64,000 nt of DNA from Acholeplasmataceae bacterium (GTDB taxonomy: Bacteria; Bacillota_I; Bacilli_A; Acholeplasmatales; Acholeplasmataceae). The first letter of the stretch is position 1. The number at the start of each line of letters is the position of its first letter. Shown here piece after piece: positions 43,105 through 50,715 of the stretch. Location: assembly GCA_021108415.1 (NCBI GenBank), contig JAIOQX010000002.1, forward strand, positions 1-64,000, written 5' to 3'. The position numbers were made by a program, and so were the translations under genes. The notes beneath the pieces are model-generated. The model had not been told where the DNA came from, did no database searches, and worked only from the letters and a program-made list of their open reading frames with translations.

Positions 43105-43399
43105 TTAGAGTCTCCTCCATTTCACTTAATATGATATCTTTCATCTTTTTTGTTTCATCTAGATGATTCCCAAATGAATGCGTATATGTTGGATTAACAT
43201 CAATTAAGATACCCTTAACAATTCTTTTTGTTTCAGTCAAGATTTCTACAGTATCTTTAAGTTGTGCATCAGATAACAAATATCCTTTAATCTTCATCAC
43301 AAAATCTTTATCTTTTGTATCTTTTGGAATATGTGATGATCTTTCAGATGCTTTTAATACTATTTTTTGAATTTCTACATAAGTTTTCTTGCTTACCAT
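43097..43399 (-). CDS. ortA: 2-amino-4-ketopentanoate thiolase, alpha subunit (OrtA)
   Basis: The small subunit (100 aa) of the AKP thiolase. The sequence contains MKIKGYLL and KGILIDVNPTYTHSFG, typical of OrtA. The ATG at 43399 is chosen because GAAGGG lies six bases upstream; a TTG one codon earlier is possible. It lies between ord and ortB, as in Clostridium sticklandii and related species. Confidence 0.9.
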   Translation of the reverse strand: MVSKKTYVEIQKIVLKASERSSHIPKDTKDKDFVMKIKGYLLSDAQLKDTVEILTETKRIVKGILIDVNPTYTHSFGNHLDETKKMKDIILSEMEETLND

Positions 43400-43423
43400 C
43401 AAAATCCCTTCTTTCTTTATGAA

Positions 43424-44473
43424 TTATTGATCAAATGTATCAATCATTTCTCTCATATCACCAAGAATAGCTCTTGGAATAGGCAGATCAATCATTGTTT
43501 TTAACCCTGGTTTAGCATTTATGACATGTGGAATCATATTGACACAAATGGCAATCGTTCCAATACCACCATCGATTTCTGGTTTGATTGACATATGAAT
43601 CTCTGGTGATCCATAAATATCAATATAATCTCCGGTATGAATACCTTCTAACTGTGGTTCTATTTGTTGAGGATGATCCATCTTAAGAAACAAATCATCA
43701 CCAAGATAACCTTGTGAAGTCATATTAATACCAGCAAGCGTTCCTTTAGGTGCACTTGCATATTTACTTTTTCGGTCTACATTTGTTAATATAGGTTCCA
43801 TTTGTTGTTCAAATTTGGTTGCTTTTAAGCCTAATCCTTTAAATATCATATGAACACTTTGATTAAAGCCTACATGTCCTGCTAATTCATTTTTTTCAAT
43901 ACGTTCATGATATCTCTTTAGTGTATATCCAACACCTTGTTCATCCATGACAGCTGGACCAAAAGGACTTAAGCTATTGACTCGCTTTACATCAATGTGA
44001 GAAACACTACTCATCGCTCCTGTTAATTGAAGCACAAGTAAATCCATCACAAATCCTGGATTAATACCACTTCCTAAAATAGTTACGCCATTTGCTTTAG
44101 CTAAATCATTCATTTTCTTAGATAACTCTGGATGACTTTCAAATGGATAAGTCATCTCTTCAGCTGTTGTAATCACATTGATTTTATGTTCGACTATTTT
44201 TTTTATCTTGGGATAAGCCCCTTCGACAAAACTATCTGTGCAAAGTAAGACTACATCTGGCTTGGTAGATTCTAAAATACGATCCATATCATCTAATATG
44301 AATACATCATGATTTATCTCTTGATTCATCACTACCGATAGTTTTTTATCTACGATGTTTTTGTTGATATCACAAACACCAACAATCTCTACACCTTTTT
44401 TACTTAAAAGCATATCAGCCATCCCTTGACCCATCGCACCAAATCCCCATATAACCACTTTAATATTTTCCAT
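43424..44473 (-). CDS. ord: 2,4-diaminopentanoate dehydrogenase
   Basis: An NAD(P)-dependent oxidoreductase (349 aa) that deaminates 2,4-diaminopentanoate to 2-amino-4-ketopentanoate. The N-terminal Rossmann motif is VIWGFGAMGQGMA (residues 7-19), followed by a DapB-like fold with GSGINPGFVMDLLV (near 130) and GHVGFNQSVHM (near 210). Start at 44473, six bases after GAAGGT; the frame is open a few codons further. First gene of the ornithine operon, directly behind a promoter with a cre-like site. Confidence 0.94.
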   Translation of the reverse strand: MENIKVVIWGFGAMGQGMADMLLSKKGVEIVGVCDINKNIVDKKLSVVMNQEINHDVFILDDMDRILESTKPDVVLLCTDSFVEGAYPKIKKIVEHKINVITTAEEMTYPFESHPELSKKMNDLAKANGVTILGSGINPGFVMDLLVLQLTGAMSSVSHIDVKRVNSLSPFGPAVMDEQGVGYTLKRYHERIEKNELAGHVGFNQSVHMIFKGLGLKATKFEQQMEPILTNVDRKSKYASAPKGTLAGINMTSQGYLGDDLFLKMDHPQQIEPQLEGIHTGDYIDIYGSPEIHMSIKPEIDGGIGTIAICVNMIPHVINAKPGLKTMIDLPIPRAILGDMREMIDTFDQ

Positions 44474-44498
44474 ATAATTACCTTCTTTCATCACACCT

Positions 44499-44528
44499 AT
44501 GATAACACGAAACCGCTTACATTGTAAA
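44499..44528 (-). promoter_or_regulatory. Promoter of the ornithine operon
   Basis: TTTACA (44523-44528), 18-base spacer, TATCAT (44499-44504) on the minus strand, 26 bases before the ord start. A cre-like site fills the spacer. Confidence 0.55.
44508..44521 (-). promoter_or_regulatory. cre-like CcpA operator in the ornithine promoter
   Basis: TGTAAGCGGTTTCG on the minus strand matches TGWNANCGNTNWCA at every fixed position except the last. It lies between the -35 and -10, where CcpA binding would block polymerase. CcpA itself is not in the window. Confidence 0.6.
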
Positions 44529-44561
44529 ACAAAAAAATAAGATAAGTATACTTATCTTATT
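44529..44561 (-). terminator. Terminator after the cobalamin adenosyltransferase gene
   Basis: A perfect 13-bp inverted repeat with arm AATAAGATAAGTA (44536-44548) runs to 44561 and is followed by seven T residues on the minus strand. The stop codon of the upstream gene (44557-44559) is in the stem. Confidence 0.85.
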
Positions 44562-45054
44562 CATTATTATATTTTCTACCTAAAGTGAAAAAATAATCTG
44601 ATAATCTATTGATAAACTTTAAGCTTTGTTCATTTAAACTTTTATGTTCGTTTAATTCAATTAAAACACGTTCAGCAGTTCTTGTTTTAACTCTAGCCAT
44701 ATTTAGCCAACTTGAAGCTAAAGTCTGGTCTAGCTTAATAAATTTAGTTAGTTTTTCTAACTTTAGATCCATTAAATCAATATTTTGTTCTAACCACGAT
44801 ACATTTTCAGCGAAAACCTTATAGTTATCTTTTTCATCTAAAGCTATTTCAAAAGCCATTTGAAAAATGATTTCATGAATCTTATCAAGATCGTTTAAAA
44901 CATCTTGATCTTTAATTTGCTGTTTAGCAACTAAAATAGTAGCCATTACTTCATCTAGTTGTCCATTTACCTCAATCGATAAATCATTTTTACTGACTCT
45001 TTTTGAAAGCAGATCTGTTTGGCCAAAATCTCCACGTTTCGTATAGATTTTCAT
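44557..45054 (-). CDS. ATP:cob(I)alamin adenosyltransferase, PduO type
   Basis: It makes adenosylcobalamin, the cofactor of OraS/OraE. The PduO-type motifs are the N-terminal IYTKRGDFGQTDLLSKRVSK, VNGQLDEVMA, and the C-terminal RVKTRTAERVLIEL with FINRLSDYFFTLGRK. The start at 45054 (165 aa) is five bases after AGGAGG; the ATG three bases earlier is too close. It follows rnj by nine bases and so may be transcribed with it, and is cut off from the ornithine operon by a terminator. Confidence 0.9.
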   Translation of the reverse strand: MKIYTKRGDFGQTDLLSKRVSKNDLSIEVNGQLDEVMATILVAKQQIKDQDVLNDLDKIHEIIFQMAFEIALDEKDNYKVFAENVSWLEQNIDLMDLKLEKLTKFIKLDQTLASSWLNMARVKTRTAERVLIELNEHKSLNEQSLKFINRLSDYFFTLGRKYNNE

Positions 45055-45063
45055 CATATCCTC

Positions 45064-46737
45064 CTAAACTTCAGTTGATATAATCACTGGAATTGTAATG
45101 GGTCTTCTTTTTATTTCTTGATAGATATATCTATTAATTTCATTTCGTACATCACGTTTATATTCATTCCAATTAATATATTTACCCTTTAAGTGTTTTT
45201 CACTAGCTTTATAAAAGAGTACTTTGATTTGATTTAGTATTTCTTCAGATTCTTGAACATATACAAATCCTTTTGTAACAACTTCTACTTCACCTAATAT
45301 TTTCTTATATTTTGGAGAAACATGTGCAACAATTAACAACGCTCCATCTTCTGCAAGCAATTCTCTATCTTTCATTACATAATCGTTTACATCACCAACA
45401 GCTGTTCCATCAATTAATATTTCACCAACACTGATTTCATTTCTTGAGACAAAAACATCTTTATCTTTGATGTTTAAGACATCACCATTATCTAAGATAA
45501 ATACATGCTCTGAATCATATCCGATTTCTTCAGCTAATTTTTTTAAACCATATTGATGTCTATATTCGCCAATTGTTGGAACAATGTATTTTGGTTTTAA
45601 TAAATTAATCATCATCTTCAACTCTTCACCAGTTGCGTGAGCAGATGTCAACAATCGTTTATCAATATTTTCTACAATCGCATCACTTCTATACAAGACA
45701 TCAAGTGTTCTTGCAGCCATTTTTTCAGTTCCTGGTACAGGTGGTGTCATAAGAATAACTGTATCTTGATCTGTTATATGTATCAATCGATCAGTTTTTT
45801 TACACATTCTTTGAAGCATAAAGAATGGTTCATGTCTGTTTCCGGTAACTAATGCTACAATATTTGGATCATCATTTTTATTTTTATCATCAATAAATTT
45901 AAAACTAATTAAACTTGATTTTGGAATATCTAAATAGCCATCAGCAATCGCAATATCAACAATTCTTTGTGCTCTTCTACCAATAATCGCAATCTTTTTA
46001 TGATGTTGCAAACTCATGTCAATAACACGTTGAATTTTTCTTAAATCAGATGAAAATAAGGAAACAATAATTCTACCTTCAGCATTTGCGTAAATGCTAT
46101 TTAATTTATGATCAAGATTTTGATTAACTCCACCGTTTAAAACGAGTGTAGAACCTAAAGATTCGCTTAATAAAAGCAATACTTTCTTTTCAGCAAGTTC
46201 ATTAATCTTTCTAAAATCAGTCTGATATTTTAAATGACCACTTTGATCAAATGTAAAATCTGATGTATAGACGACTATACCATCTAAAGTATGAATTGCA
46301 ATGCCTACTGATTCAGGAATTGAATGTGTCGTGTTAAAAAAAGTCACTCTAACATTTCCAAACTTTATAATACTATTTTGACTAATTGTATTTAATGTAT
46401 AATCATCAAGATTGAAATCTTCATCTTTAAGTAAATCTTTTACAATTTGCATTGTAAAATTTGTCGCATAAACTGGAACATTTAAATCTTTTAGTAAATG
46501 TGGTAATGCACTGATATGATCTTCATGTGCATGCGACAAAAACACACCTTTGATTCTATTTTTAGCGCGTAATAAAACTTTATAATCTGGGATGATTTCA
46601 TCAACCCCATATAATTCTGAACTTGGATATTTTATACCTGCATCAAGGATGTATAAATCACGGTCTACATCGATAACATACATGTTTTTACCGTTTTCCC
46701 CTAGTCCACCCAATGCGAAAAATCTTATTTGACTCAA
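45064..46737 (-). CDS. rnj: Ribonuclease J
   Basis: A metallo-beta-lactamase/beta-CASP ribonuclease (557 aa) with 5'-to-3' exo- and endonuclease activity. The metal motif SHAHEDHISALPHLL (near residue 67), GSTLVLNGG, and the beta-CASP histidine in TSAHATGEEL (near 375) are present, with a C-terminal extra domain. The start is a TTG at 46737, seven bases after AAAGGAAG, beginning LSQIRFFALGGLGENG, which is where RNase J1 proteins start; the upstream ATG would add 13 unrelated residues. Confidence 0.93.
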   Translation of the reverse strand: MSQIRFFALGGLGENGKNMYVIDVDRDLYILDAGIKYPSSELYGVDEIIPDYKVLLRAKNRIKGVFLSHAHEDHISALPHLLKDLNVPVYATNFTMQIVKDLLKDEDFNLDDYTLNTISQNSIIKFGNVRVTFFNTTHSIPESVGIAIHTLDGIVVYTSDFTFDQSGHLKYQTDFRKINELAEKKVLLLLSESLGSTLVLNGGVNQNLDHKLNSIYANAEGRIIVSLFSSDLRKIQRVIDMSLQHHKKIAIIGRRAQRIVDIAIADGYLDIPKSSLISFKFIDDKNKNDDPNIVALVTGNRHEPFFMLQRMCKKTDRLIHITDQDTVILMTPPVPGTEKMAARTLDVLYRSDAIVENIDKRLLTSAHATGEELKMMINLLKPKYIVPTIGEYRHQYGLKKLAEEIGYDSEHVFILDNGDVLNIKDKDVFVSRNEISVGEILIDGTAVGDVNDYVMKDRELLAEDGALLIVAHVSPKYKKILGEVEVVTKGFVYVQESEEILNQIKVLFYKASEKHLKGKYINWNEYKRDVRNEINRYIYQEIKRRPITIPVIISTEV

Positions 46738-46866
46738 ACTAACACTTCCTTTATTAAAACATATAGCAAATCGCAACGTTTTTTATTATTTTAATTATAC
46801 CATTTTTTTCACATATAACAACGATTTTTACTTCTTATGTGATAAGATTAAGATAGGTGAAAACAT

Positions 46867-47442
46867 ATGATCAATTATCCAATAAAAAGAAAAACACAAA
46901 ATAAAACAAATAATCGTGCAAATTTAGGGATGACATTAGAAAGTGATATCGAAGCGACTAACCAATATTATTTAGTAAATGATATCGCAGTCATTCATAA
47001 AAAGCCGACACCTATCCAAGTTGTAGGTGTAAGTTATCCTGCAAGAAATAAAGCAAAAATAGTTGAAGCTTATTATAAAACACCATCAACTACTGACTTT
47101 AATGGGATCTATAAATCAAGATATATAGACTTTGATGCTAAGGAAACAAACTCTAAGACATCAATGCCTTTAAAAAATATTCATACACATCAAATTGATC
47201 ATTTAAGACAAGTTGCATCTCATGGGGGTATTGCTTTTTTAATTGTTCATTTTAAACAATTTAATGAATACTTTTTATTGCCATCAGAAATCTTATTTAA
47301 ATATTGGGATACACAACATGATGAAAAAAAGGGACGAAAATCCATCCCTTATCAAACATTTGTTGATGAAGCATATCCTATAGCTTTTGGCTATATACCT
47401 AGATTAGATTACTTAAAAGTTATCGAAAAATATTATTTTTAA
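46867..47442 (+). CDS. recU: Holliday junction resolvase RecU
   Basis: A Firmicutes-type resolvase (191 aa) of the PD-(D/E)xK fold. Diagnostic segments: NRANLGMTLESDIEATN (residues 17-33) and the catalytic TDFNGIYKSRYIDFDAKET with Asp, Glu and Lys (near 78-97), then LPLKNIHTHQIDHL-like MPLKNIHTHQIDHL. AGGTGA precedes the start. In Bacillus it is paired with a penicillin-binding protein gene; here it stands alone, and its last four bases overlap the convergent thiT. Confidence 0.95.
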   Translation: MINYPIKRKTQNKTNNRANLGMTLESDIEATNQYYLVNDIAVIHKKPTPIQVVGVSYPARNKAKIVEAYYKTPSTTDFNGIYKSRYIDFDAKETNSKTSMPLKNIHTHQIDHLRQVASHGGIAFLIVHFKQFNEYFLLPSEILFKYWDTQHDEKKGRKSIPYQTFVDEAYPIAFGYIPRLDYLKVIEKYYF

Positions 47443-48128
47443 GCAATTCTATAATCCTTAGTAATATCTTGTAATCTGTTATATGACAACAAACCTATTA
47501 ATAATGTGATCGCTAAGGTTGATGCGATATAGACAAAATTATATCCAAAACTGTATAACCATATTCTATTACCCATCAATGAAAATATACGGGTTGCAAT
47601 ATCTTGACTGGCTTCTCCAGATTCAACTTGACTGACTGCATATTCAATAGAGCTTGACCATAAAATAACACCACTGATGGTTGAAGATATGAGTCTGACT
47701 ACGCTAACTGCAATAAAGGCATAAATAAATGTGAGTCTCTTATTAAATCCACCTTTAAACAAACCAGATAATCCAAAAGCCATAAAAGGAATAATATAAT
47801 CAAATAAAATAAGTAAAAATATTTTAAATGCACCCCATGATTCTCCTGTCCAACCTTCTAATGTTGATTTAAGAGCTTCAATATAGATGATATAATCAAT
47901 ACCAAAATTATACATCGCATAAATAAATCCTGATATAAGTCCATATTTAAGACCAAACATGAGACCTATCATCACAATAGGCAACATTGAAATCCCAAAA
48001 AACTTACCTCCAAATGGCATACTTAGGTTTAACCCAGGTATAGCATTTACCAAAACATCCAAAATGATTGCGATAGCCAGTAAATTTACAGTGACAATCA
48101 TTCTTCTTGTATCTAATTTTTGATTCAT
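47439..48128 (-). CDS. thiT: Thiamine ECF transporter substrate-binding protein ThiT
   Basis: The membrane-embedded S component (229 aa) for thiamine uptake, working with a shared EcfAA'T module not in the window. Six hydrophobic helices are visible. The helix with LSMPFGGKFFGISMLPIVMIGLMFG, the YAMYNFGIDY segment and ESWGAFKIFLLILFDYIIPF fit ThiT. AAGGAGG precedes the start. The upstream TPP riboswitch strongly supports the thiamine assignment. Confidence 0.93.
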   Translation of the reverse strand: MNQKLDTRRMIVTVNLLAIAIILDVLVNAIPGLNLSMPFGGKFFGISMLPIVMIGLMFGLKYGLISGFIYAMYNFGIDYIIYIEALKSTLEGWTGESWGAFKIFLLILFDYIIPFMAFGLSGLFKGGFNKRLTFIYAFIAVSVVRLISSTISGVILWSSSIEYAVSQVESGEASQDIATRIFSLMGNRIWLYSFGYNFVYIASTLAITLLIGLLSYNRLQDITKDYRIA

Positions 48129-48149
48129 TTCTTTTCCTCCTTAGAAAAT

Positions 48150-48293
48150 AAAAAAATTTCTATGGATTATCCAAAGAAAATGATAGTTCGATTGATTCAT
48201 ATTACGACTATCCCTCCGCTGGCATGATCCAGATCAGGTTATTCGGGTCGACGATTAATTCGTCCTCTCAGCATTTATGCTCCCCGTAGTGAC
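48150..48293 (-). promoter_or_regulatory. TPP riboswitch with terminator, upstream of thiT
   Basis: The minus strand carries the THI-box aptamer (about 48203-48293): ACTACGGGGAGC, CTGAGAGG, GACCC, ACCTGATCTGGATCATGCC and GCGGAGGGATAGT. It is followed by a terminator with arms TTTCT-TGGA and TCCA-AGAAA (48157-48179) and seven T residues. High TPP should therefore end transcription before thiT. Confidence 0.96.
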
Positions 48294-48360
48294 CATTTAA
48301 ATATTAACACATTTTAGAAAAAAAAACAATCATAAAACATTTTGAAAAGGAAGTGCACTT

Positions 48361-48810
48361 ATGCCTGATGTAGCTACAATTATTCTTTTGTTTTCCGGAC
48401 TTACGATTTTACTTATGTTACCTAATATAAAAATCATCAGAGAAAATCAAGTTATGGTCATTGAACGCCTCGGCAGATTTCATAAAATGCTTGATACACC
48501 CGGTATTCATTTTTTAGTACCACTTATTGATCGAAACATTCAAACAGTAAGTCTTTTAAGTCAACATGTCAAAAAGAAATATATCATTGAAGTATCCGAA
48601 CAAATTAAAAAAACAATTGAAATCACATACGATATGACTGTCTTAGACGTTAAAACATATGTCTATGCATCATTTGACTCAAACGATACAATCCACACAT
48701 ATATAAAGGAAGCTATTCTTGCAGATATGGATAAAGATGAAATTGTTGCAGAAACAATCGACTATGCAAAGACATATGGATTTTTAATCGAAAGACTTAA
48801 TATAAAATAA
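48361..48810 (+). CDS. Short SPFH (stomatin-like) protein lacking the coiled-coil tail
   Basis: A protein of 149 residues with one N-terminal membrane helix (about 4-22) and one SPFH domain (about 25-149). It aligns by eye with the larger SPFH protein at 49.7 kb: VMVIERLGRFHKMLDTPGIH here against YVIERLGGYYTTWGVGIH there. It stops where the family continues into the Glu/Ala-rich coiled coil (about 318 aa in full). Either a truncated paralogue or a real mini-SPFH protein; the frame shows no obvious decay. AAAAGGAAGTG precedes the start. Confidence 0.75.
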   Translation: MPDVATIILLFSGLTILLMLPNIKIIRENQVMVIERLGRFHKMLDTPGIHFLVPLIDRNIQTVSLLSQHVKKKYIIEVSEQIKKTIEITYDMTVLDVKTYVYASFDSNDTIHTYIKEAILADMDKDEIVAETIDYAKTYGFLIERLNIK

Positions 48811-48825
48811 TTTTTAATAATTTTA

Positions 48826-48854
48826 TTGTATTTTATGTAATTATGTAGTATAAT
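48826..48854 (+). promoter_or_regulatory. Promoter of the hypothetical-NfeD-SPFH operon
   Basis: TTGTAT (48826-48831), 17-base spacer, TATAAT (48849-48854), 24 bases before the start codon at 48879. Confidence 0.65.
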
Positions 48855-48878
48855 GAATACATAAAGGAGTGATATCTT

Positions 48879-49253
48879 ATGGAAATTACTTGGTTTAATG
48901 AAAAACCGAAAGACTGTATTGTTACACTTGCTAAGGGAAATTTGACACTAAATAAACCTGCAACTACATTCTTTGAAAATGCATATAGTGTCATGCTTGG
49001 ATACAATAAAGATAAACAAACAGTTTTCATAAAACCTTTGAATAAGGAACATGCTTTAAGACATGATATACCTGGTAGTAGCAAATACCGAATTACAGTA
49101 AAATCATCTTATAGCCGTGTTACCAACAAGGCCTTTATGGAAGAAATTGTTTCAATTGCCAATATAGATTTAGAAAATGAAACAAAAAAATATAAGGCAA
49201 ATTGGAACGAGAAAGAACAAATCCTAGTTATGGATTTAAAAGAGGAGGTCTAA
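48879..49253 (+). CDS. Conserved-looking hypothetical protein
   Basis: A soluble 124-residue protein with no signal or membrane segment, starting MEITWFNEKPKDCIVTLAKG. The middle part (GYNKDKQTVFIKPLNKEHA) looks beta-rich. I do not recognise its family. AAAGGAG precedes the start, it has a good promoter, and its stop lies one base before the nfeD start, so it is the first gene of an operon with nfeD and a full SPFH gene. A role with that membrane complex or as a regulator is possible but not shown. Confidence 0.7.
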   Translation: MEITWFNEKPKDCIVTLAKGNLTLNKPATTFFENAYSVMLGYNKDKQTVFIKPLNKEHALRHDIPGSSKYRITVKSSYSRVTNKAFMEEIVSIANIDLENETKKYKANWNEKEQILVMDLKEEV

Positions 49254-49254
49254 T

Positions 49255-49677
49255 ATGGAATGGTTTATTTGGCTTTGGTTAGGTATTTTCGTATTTGCAT
49301 TAGCGTTTGAATTTGCAACTGCAGACTTGGTTAGCGTCTGGTTTTCACTTGGTGCAATTCCTAGTTTTATATTATCATTGTTTTATGTGCACGCTGCAAT
49401 TCAAATTGGAGCATTCATCGTTGTGACGACTGCACTACTCTTATTTACAAGACCTGTTGTCTTGAAATACTTTAAAGTGAACGAGATCAAAACTAATGTT
49501 GATTCTGTAATTGGACAAGAAGGTATTGTTACGACTCCAATTATAGCTAATGGTGTTGGACGTATTAAACTTCGTACACAAGAATGGTCCGCAGTATCTG
49601 ATGAAGATGTAGAAAACGGACAAAAAGTAAGAGTTCTTGATGTTGAAGGCAATAAGTTAATTGTTAAGAAAATATAA
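49255..49677 (+). CDS. NfeD-like membrane protein, short form
   Basis: A 140-residue protein with three hydrophobic segments (about 3-65), including FEFATADLVSVWFSLGAIPS, and a C-terminal OB-fold-like domain (about 75-140) with GQEGIVTTPI, GRIKLRTQEWSAVS and GQKVRVLDVEGNKLIVKK. This is the NfeD1b architecture without the ClpP-like protease domain. Such proteins pair with stomatin/SPFH partners, as seen here with the next gene 21 bases downstream. Confidence 0.92.
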   Translation: MEWFIWLWLGIFVFALAFEFATADLVSVWFSLGAIPSFILSLFYVHAAIQIGAFIVVTTALLLFTRPVVLKYFKVNEIKTNVDSVIGQEGIVTTPIIANGVGRIKLRTQEWSAVSDEDVENGQKVRVLDVEGNKLIVKKI

Positions 49678-49698
49678 AATAAGAAAGAGGTAAATTTT

Positions 49699-50655
49699 AT
49701 GGAATTTATGGATTTATTAATTACACCTGTAATGTTAGGGCCAGTTGCTTTAACATTGCTCATTGTTGGCGGCTTATTATTAATTATCGCTGCAGCTAGT
49801 TTTAGATTAGTTACACAAACTAAAAAGTATGTTATCGAAAGACTTGGGGGATATTATACAACTTGGGGCGTTGGTATTCACTTCCTTGTTCCAATACTTG
49901 ATCGTGTTGTAAACACAGTTTCATTAAAGGAACAAGTTAAGGACTTTGATCCACAACCTGTTATTACAAAAGATAATGTAACGATGCAAATTGATACAGT
50001 TGTATTCTTCTCAATTACAGATCCTAAAGCATACACATATGGTACTGAAAATCCTATGTTAGCAATTGAAAAAATATCTGCAACTACACTACGTAACATC
50101 ATTGGTGATCTTGACTTAGATGAAACATTAACATCAAGAGATTTAATTAACACTAAGATGCGTATGATTTTAGATGAAGCAACAGATCCATGGGGCATTA
50201 AAGTTAATCGTGTAGAAGTTAAAAACATTCTTCCACCAAAAGACATTAGAGACTCAATGGAAAAACAAATGCGTGCAGAACGTGAAAAACGTCAAAATAT
50301 CTTAATTGCAGAAGGTCAAAAACGCTCAGAGATTCTTAAAGCTGAAGGTGAAGCTGAAGCTGCAATCCTAAGAGCAACTGCGGTTAAACGTCAAAAGATT
50401 TTAGAGGCTGAAGGTGAAGCTGAAGCTATATTTAAATTAAAAGAAGCTGAAGCATTAGGTATCAAATTAATTAAAGATACAAAACCTGATCAAGCAGTAT
50501 TAACAATTAAGGCTTATGAAGCTTTAGCTAAAGTAGCAAATGGTCAATCAACTAAGATTGTTGTTCCTACAAATATTACAGACCTTGCATCATCAGTTAT
50601 GATGGCTGCAGAGTTTGCTAAAGATGATAAAGCTAAAAAAACTGTTACAAAATAA
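49699..50655 (+). CDS. SPFH/band 7 membrane scaffold protein (paraslipin/QmcA-like)
   Basis: A full-length stomatin-like protein (318 aa): N-terminal membrane helix (about 10-35), SPFH domain (about 40-195) with YVIERLGGYYTTWGVGIHFL and the conserved DPWGIKVNRVEVKNI, a coiled coil rich in EAE repeats (about 200-260), and an oligomerisation tail. It organises membrane microdomains in other bacteria. AGAGGT precedes the start. It is the last gene of the hypothetical-nfeD-SPFH operon and is followed by a terminator. Confidence 0.94.
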   Translation: MEFMDLLITPVMLGPVALTLLIVGGLLLIIAAASFRLVTQTKKYVIERLGGYYTTWGVGIHFLVPILDRVVNTVSLKEQVKDFDPQPVITKDNVTMQIDTVVFFSITDPKAYTYGTENPMLAIEKISATTLRNIIGDLDLDETLTSRDLINTKMRMILDEATDPWGIKVNRVEVKNILPPKDIRDSMEKQMRAEREKRQNILIAEGQKRSEILKAEGEAEAAILRATAVKRQKILEAEGEAEAIFKLKEAEALGIKLIKDTKPDQAVLTIKAYEALAKVANGQSTKIVVPTNITDLASSVMMAAEFAKDDKAKKTVTK

Positions 50656-50674
50656 ATAAAAGAGTATATATTAA

Positions 50675-50715
50675 AAAGAACCTCCTCAATATCTAAAGGG
50701 GGTTCTATTTTTTTT
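50675..50715. terminator. Bidirectional terminator between SPFH and phosphoesterase genes
   Basis: AGAACCTCC and GGGGGTTCT with flanking A and T tracts. The stop codon of the minus-strand gene begins in the T tract. Confidence 0.8.

Noticed and set aside
45064-46776. Longer RNase J start at 46776
   Set aside because: The added residues are not found in the family start region; AAAGGAAG is spaced correctly for the TTG at 46737.
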